Positions 40,926 to 42,950 of a DNA stretch of 42,950 bases are shown one piece after another. The position numbers were made by a program, and so were the translations under genes. Source of the DNA: an uncultured Bacteroidales bacterium (GTDB lineage: Bacteria > Bacteroidota > Bacteroidia > Bacteroidales > Bacteroidaceae); assembly GCA_902775975.1 (NCBI GenBank), contig CACYOC010000027.1, forward strand, positions 1-42,950, written 5' to 3'. Within the stretch, counting starts at the first letter, position 1, and each line of letters begins with the position of its first letter. Below the pieces are notes generated by a model. It saw only the letters and a list, made by a program, of their open reading frames with translations, was not told the origin of the DNA and searched no databases.

Positions 40926-41515
40926 TTGGCAAACCAGCCGTGGATGGCTGTGTCGTAGTGACTGCTGACACCGAAGGCACGGGTAGCCAGCATGCGGCGC
41001 TGCTCCTTAGTGGTTTCTGCTCCTTGTTTCTTGAGGATGTCCAGCAGCACGCTGTATTCTGCCTTTGAGGGTACGATGACGACGTCGTTGAAGTTCTTGG
41101 CACCGGCACGTATCAGCGAGATGCCGCCAATGTCAATCTTCTCGATGATGTCCTCCTCGACGGCACCGCTGGCAACGGTCTGCTCGAAGGGGTAGAGGTC
41201 AACGATGACGAGGTCGATCTCGGGAATCTCGTACTGTGACATCTGCTGACGGTCGCCTTCATTGTCGCGGCGTCCTAAGATACCTCCAAACACTTTGGGG
41301 TGCAGTGTCTTCACGCGTCCACCGAGAATAGAGGGGTAGGTGGTGAGTTCCTCCACCTTCTGGCACGGATATCCCAAAGACTCTATAAATGTCTGGGTAC
41401 CACCTGTTGACAGGAACTTGACGCCTTCGTCGTTCAGCTTTTGAAGCAGTTCTTCCAGCCCATCTTTATGAAAAACAGAGATGAGCGCAGTTTTTATTCT
41501 CTTAATGTCTGACAT
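40922..41515 (-). CDS. purH: IMP cyclohydrolase domain of PurH, stand-alone
   Basis: 197 aa from ATG 41513-41515 (MSDIKRIKTAL); the frame to 41569 includes the promoter. MGS-like IMP cyclohydrolase fold: FLSTGGTQTFIESLG (34-48), GGRVKTLHPKVFGGIL (65-80), DLVIVDLYPFEQTV, KIDIGGISLIRAGAKNF (126-142). It closes the purine ring, FAICAR to IMP. Usual PurH proteins are about 510 aa with a C-terminal AICAR formyltransferase; this one stops at HYDTAIHGWFAK, just where that domain would start, and the next gene is mreB. The formyltransferase must be encoded elsewhere, or the gene is truncated. Confidence 0.88.
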   Translation of the reverse strand: MSDIKRIKTALISVFHKDGLEELLQKLNDEGVKFLSTGGTQTFIESLGYPCQKVEELTTYPSILGGRVKTLHPKVFGGILGRRDNEGDRQQMSQYEIPEIDLVIVDLYPFEQTVASGAVEEDIIEKIDIGGISLIRAGAKNFNDVVIVPSKAEYSVLLDILKKQGAETTKEQRRMLATRAFGVSSHYDTAIHGWFAK

Positions 41516-41517
41516 AA

Positions 41518-41531
41518 ATATAACGTTATAT
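41518..41531. promoter_or_regulatory. 14-bp perfect palindrome in the purH leader (possible operator)
   Basis: ATATAACGTTATAT lies between the purH -7 box (41541-41548) and the ATG (41515), i.e. at about +5 to +18 of the predicted transcript. Its position suits a repressor site, but no binding protein can be named. Confidence 0.4.
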
Positions 41532-41540
41532 AACAGGCTG

Positions 41541-41548
41541 CAAAAGTA
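41541..41548 (-). promoter_or_regulatory. purH promoter, -7 box
   Basis: TACTTTTG on the minus strand, 25 nt before the purH ATG. It probably drives purH and at least the mre genes, since no other clear promoter box separates them. Confidence 0.65.
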
Positions 41549-41643
41549 CAAAAAAGACAGCACATTCATGCTATCTTTTACCTAAAAATTTTCATCGACT
41601 AAAAAAATAATAATGTATATCAATCAAAATGGGGATTTTTTTG

Positions 41644-41651
41644 TACCTTTG
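41644..41651 (+). promoter_or_regulatory. Threonine aldolase promoter, -7 box
   Basis: TACCTTTG 52 bp before the ATG at 41704, giving a leader of about 45 nt. The -33 region is AT-rich without a clear TTTG. Confidence 0.6.
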
Positions 41652-41703
41652 CCGAGAAATTATGCTTTTTATTTGGTGAATCATTCAATTAAACACAACG
41701 AGT

Positions 41704-42729
41704 ATGCTATCTTTTGAGTGCGACTATAACAACGGAGCCCATCCCAAGGTACTGGAAAACCTTGTCAAGAACAATGACGTGAGAACGACGCCATACGGTT
41801 TCGATGAGTTTAGCGAACGGGCTAAAGGCCGTATCCGTGAAGCCTGTGGCATGCCTGATGCGCAGATATTCTTCCTGACGGGCGGCACTCAGACCAACGC
41901 TACCACGATAGACTCCATACTTTATCAGTACGAAGGCGTCATCTGTGTTGACAGCGGTCATATCAATGTCCATGAGGCTGGTGCTGTGGAGTTTACGGAG
42001 CACAAGATCATCACGCTGCCTGAGCAGCAGGGCAAGATGAGTGCCAAGACGCTGGACAAGTATCTCGACGACTTCATGCACGATGGCAACAATGCCCATG
42101 CGGTCTATCCCGGTTTGGTGTATATCACTTTCCCTACAGAGTTAGGAACACTTTATACCGCACAGGAGTTGACGGACATCTATACCGTTTGCCAGCACTA
42201 CGACATTCCGCTCTATATTGATGGGGCTCGTCTGGGCTATGGCCTGATGGCCGATGGCTGCGATATCACGCTTCCTTTCCTGGCTCGGCATTGTGATGTG
42301 TTCTACATTGGCGGCACGAAGATAGGAGCACTTTGCGGCGAGGCGGTCGTGTTTACAAACCGTCAGGCCCACAAGCACTTCTTCTCCATTCAGAAGCAGC
42401 ACGGTGCCGTGATAGCCAAAGGAGCACTTATTGGTCTGCAGTTTGACGCGCTCTTTACGGACAAGCTCTACTTTAAGCTGGCCCGTCATGCCATCGAAAA
42501 GGCCATGCTGATGAAGCAGATGTTCAAGCGTAAAGGTTATGAGTTCTTCTTGGACTCGCCGACCAACCAGCAGTTTGTGGTTTTGCCCAACGACATCGTG
42601 GAGCGCTTGCAACAACAGGTGGAGTTCACGCACTGGGGCAAGGCTGACATCCACCACACCATCTGCCGCTTTGTGACCAGCTGGGCGACAACCGACGAGG
42701 AGTTGGCGGCGTTGGACAGCTTGTTATAG
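41704..42729 (+). CDS. Low-specificity L-threonine aldolase-type PLP enzyme
   Basis: 341 aa, fold type I PLP enzyme of the beta-eliminating lyase/threonine aldolase family. It would cleave threonine or allo-threonine to glycine and acetaldehyde. Seen: FECDYNNGAHPKVLE start, FLTGGTQTNATTIDS (about 57-71), HINVHEAGA (aromatic-ring His), YIDGARLGYG (Asp for the PLP ring) and the PLP lysine K206 in YIGGTKIGALCGEAV. Monocistronic with its own promoter; no clear terminator before the tRNA. A related aldolase or aminotransferase-like activity cannot be excluded. Confidence 0.87.
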   Translation: MLSFECDYNNGAHPKVLENLVKNNDVRTTPYGFDEFSERAKGRIREACGMPDAQIFFLTGGTQTNATTIDSILYQYEGVICVDSGHINVHEAGAVEFTEHKIITLPEQQGKMSAKTLDKYLDDFMHDGNNAHAVYPGLVYITFPTELGTLYTAQELTDIYTVCQHYDIPLYIDGARLGYGLMADGCDITLPFLARHCDVFYIGGTKIGALCGEAVVFTNRQAHKHFFSIQKQHGAVIAKGALIGLQFDALFTDKLYFKLARHAIEKAMLMKQMFKRKGYEFFLDSPTNQQFVVLPNDIVERLQQQVEFTHWGKADIHHTICRFVTSWATTDEELAALDSLL

Positions 42730-42804
42730 CAGCCGTTCCTTCGGTTTTTTCCGCATGATAACACATTTTTTCACTGAAAACTGAAAATAATTCTTAATTC
42801 GTGC

Positions 42805-42834
42805 GTTGTAATTGATAATTATTTCGTACCTTTG
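42805..42834 (+). promoter_or_regulatory. tRNA-Pro promoter
   Basis: GTTG (42805-42808), an 18-bp spacer and TACCTTTG (42827-42834), with the tRNA starting 20 bp further on. Confidence 0.65.
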
Positions 42835-42853
42835 CAGCCGATTTTCAAAAGAT

Positions 42854-42926
42854 CGGGATGTAGCGCAGTTGGTAGCGCACTACGTTCGGGACGTAGGGGT
42901 CGGGCGTTCGAGTCGCCTCATCCCGA
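42854..42926 (+). tRNA. tRNA-Pro (anticodon CGG)
   Basis: Full cloverleaf: acceptor CGGGATG/CATCCCG, D-arm GCGC/GCGC with AGTTGGTA loop, anticodon stem CTACG/CGTAG around loop TTCGGGA (anticodon CGG, G37 as usual for proline), T-arm with TTCGAGT loop, discriminator A. CCA is not encoded. It reads Pro codon CCG. Confidence 0.97.
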
Positions 42927-42950
42927 CAACGCAAGGTTGTCAATCGCAGG

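Noticed and set aside
42729-42760. Rho-independent terminator after the threonine aldolase gene
   Set aside because: A T-run is present, but the preceding stem CCG/CGG has only three base pairs.
42927-42950. Terminator or second tRNA after tRNA-Pro
   Set aside because: ACAAC/GTTGT could start a hairpin, but the window ends before it can be judged.

Overview
The window is bacterial and almost certainly Bacteroidota, most likely a Prevotella-like member of the Bacteroidales. The evidence is the promoters (TAnnTTTG -7 boxes in front of many genes, few Shine-Dalgarno sites), the Na+-NQR operon, an S46 dipeptidyl-peptidase, a LruC-domain lipoprotein, a 'smalltalk' micro-protein and the gene order purH-mreBCD-mrdA-rodA. 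Gene functions come from reading motifs in the translations; no database search was possible.

Layout. 1-600: tail of an unidentified gene, the smalltalk micro-gene, and a shared terminator. 595-8891 (minus): a periplasmic-sensor/AraC regulator, an S41 protease, parE, a four-helix-bundle gene, a GNAT-like gene with a damaged 3' end, and a THUMP-like methyltransferase. 8998-12518 (plus): dapB, lepB, a lepB paralogue lacking both catalytic residues, and a WbqC-like gene. 12540-16928 (minus): a TamB-like giant protein. 17101-22861 (plus): nqrABCDEF, the respiratory sodium pump, closed by a strong terminator. 22942-24444 (minus): an acetyl-CoA hydrolase/CoA-transferase. 24696-31387 (plus): LruC lipoprotein, SpmA-SpmB fusion, polysaccharide flippase, DPP7-type peptidase. 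31386-31815: repeat-only spacer. 31830-34990 (minus): DEAD-box helicase and U32 protein. 35159-41515 (minus): rodA, mrdA, mreD, mreC, mreB and a one-domain purH, i.e. the cell-elongation cluster. 41704-42729 (plus): threonine aldolase. 42854-42926: tRNA-Pro(CGG).

The genes are mainly housekeeping: wall elongation, secretion, lysine/peptidoglycan precursor synthesis, Na+ bioenergetics, peptide and acetate metabolism. The unusual layer is the repeats. At least four classes of short repeat fill the spacers and also enter genes in frame: (1) a GC-rich heptamer (TTGGGTG) in ctpA, twice in parE, and as inverted arrays on both sides of the four-helix-bundle gene; (2) a GC-rich palindrome in wbqC (twice), the helicase (twice), the CtpA signal peptide, and against the stop codons of smalltalk, parE and rodA; (3) AT-rich 7-9 bp arrays in spacers, including every non-overlapping nqr junction longer than 6 bp; (4) three consecutive arrays of 22-bp period, one made of four evenly phased dyads. 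The best candidate for an undescribed element is the four-helix-bundle gene bracketed by inverted heptamer arrays, which resembles the layout of intervening sequences in 23S rRNA genes.
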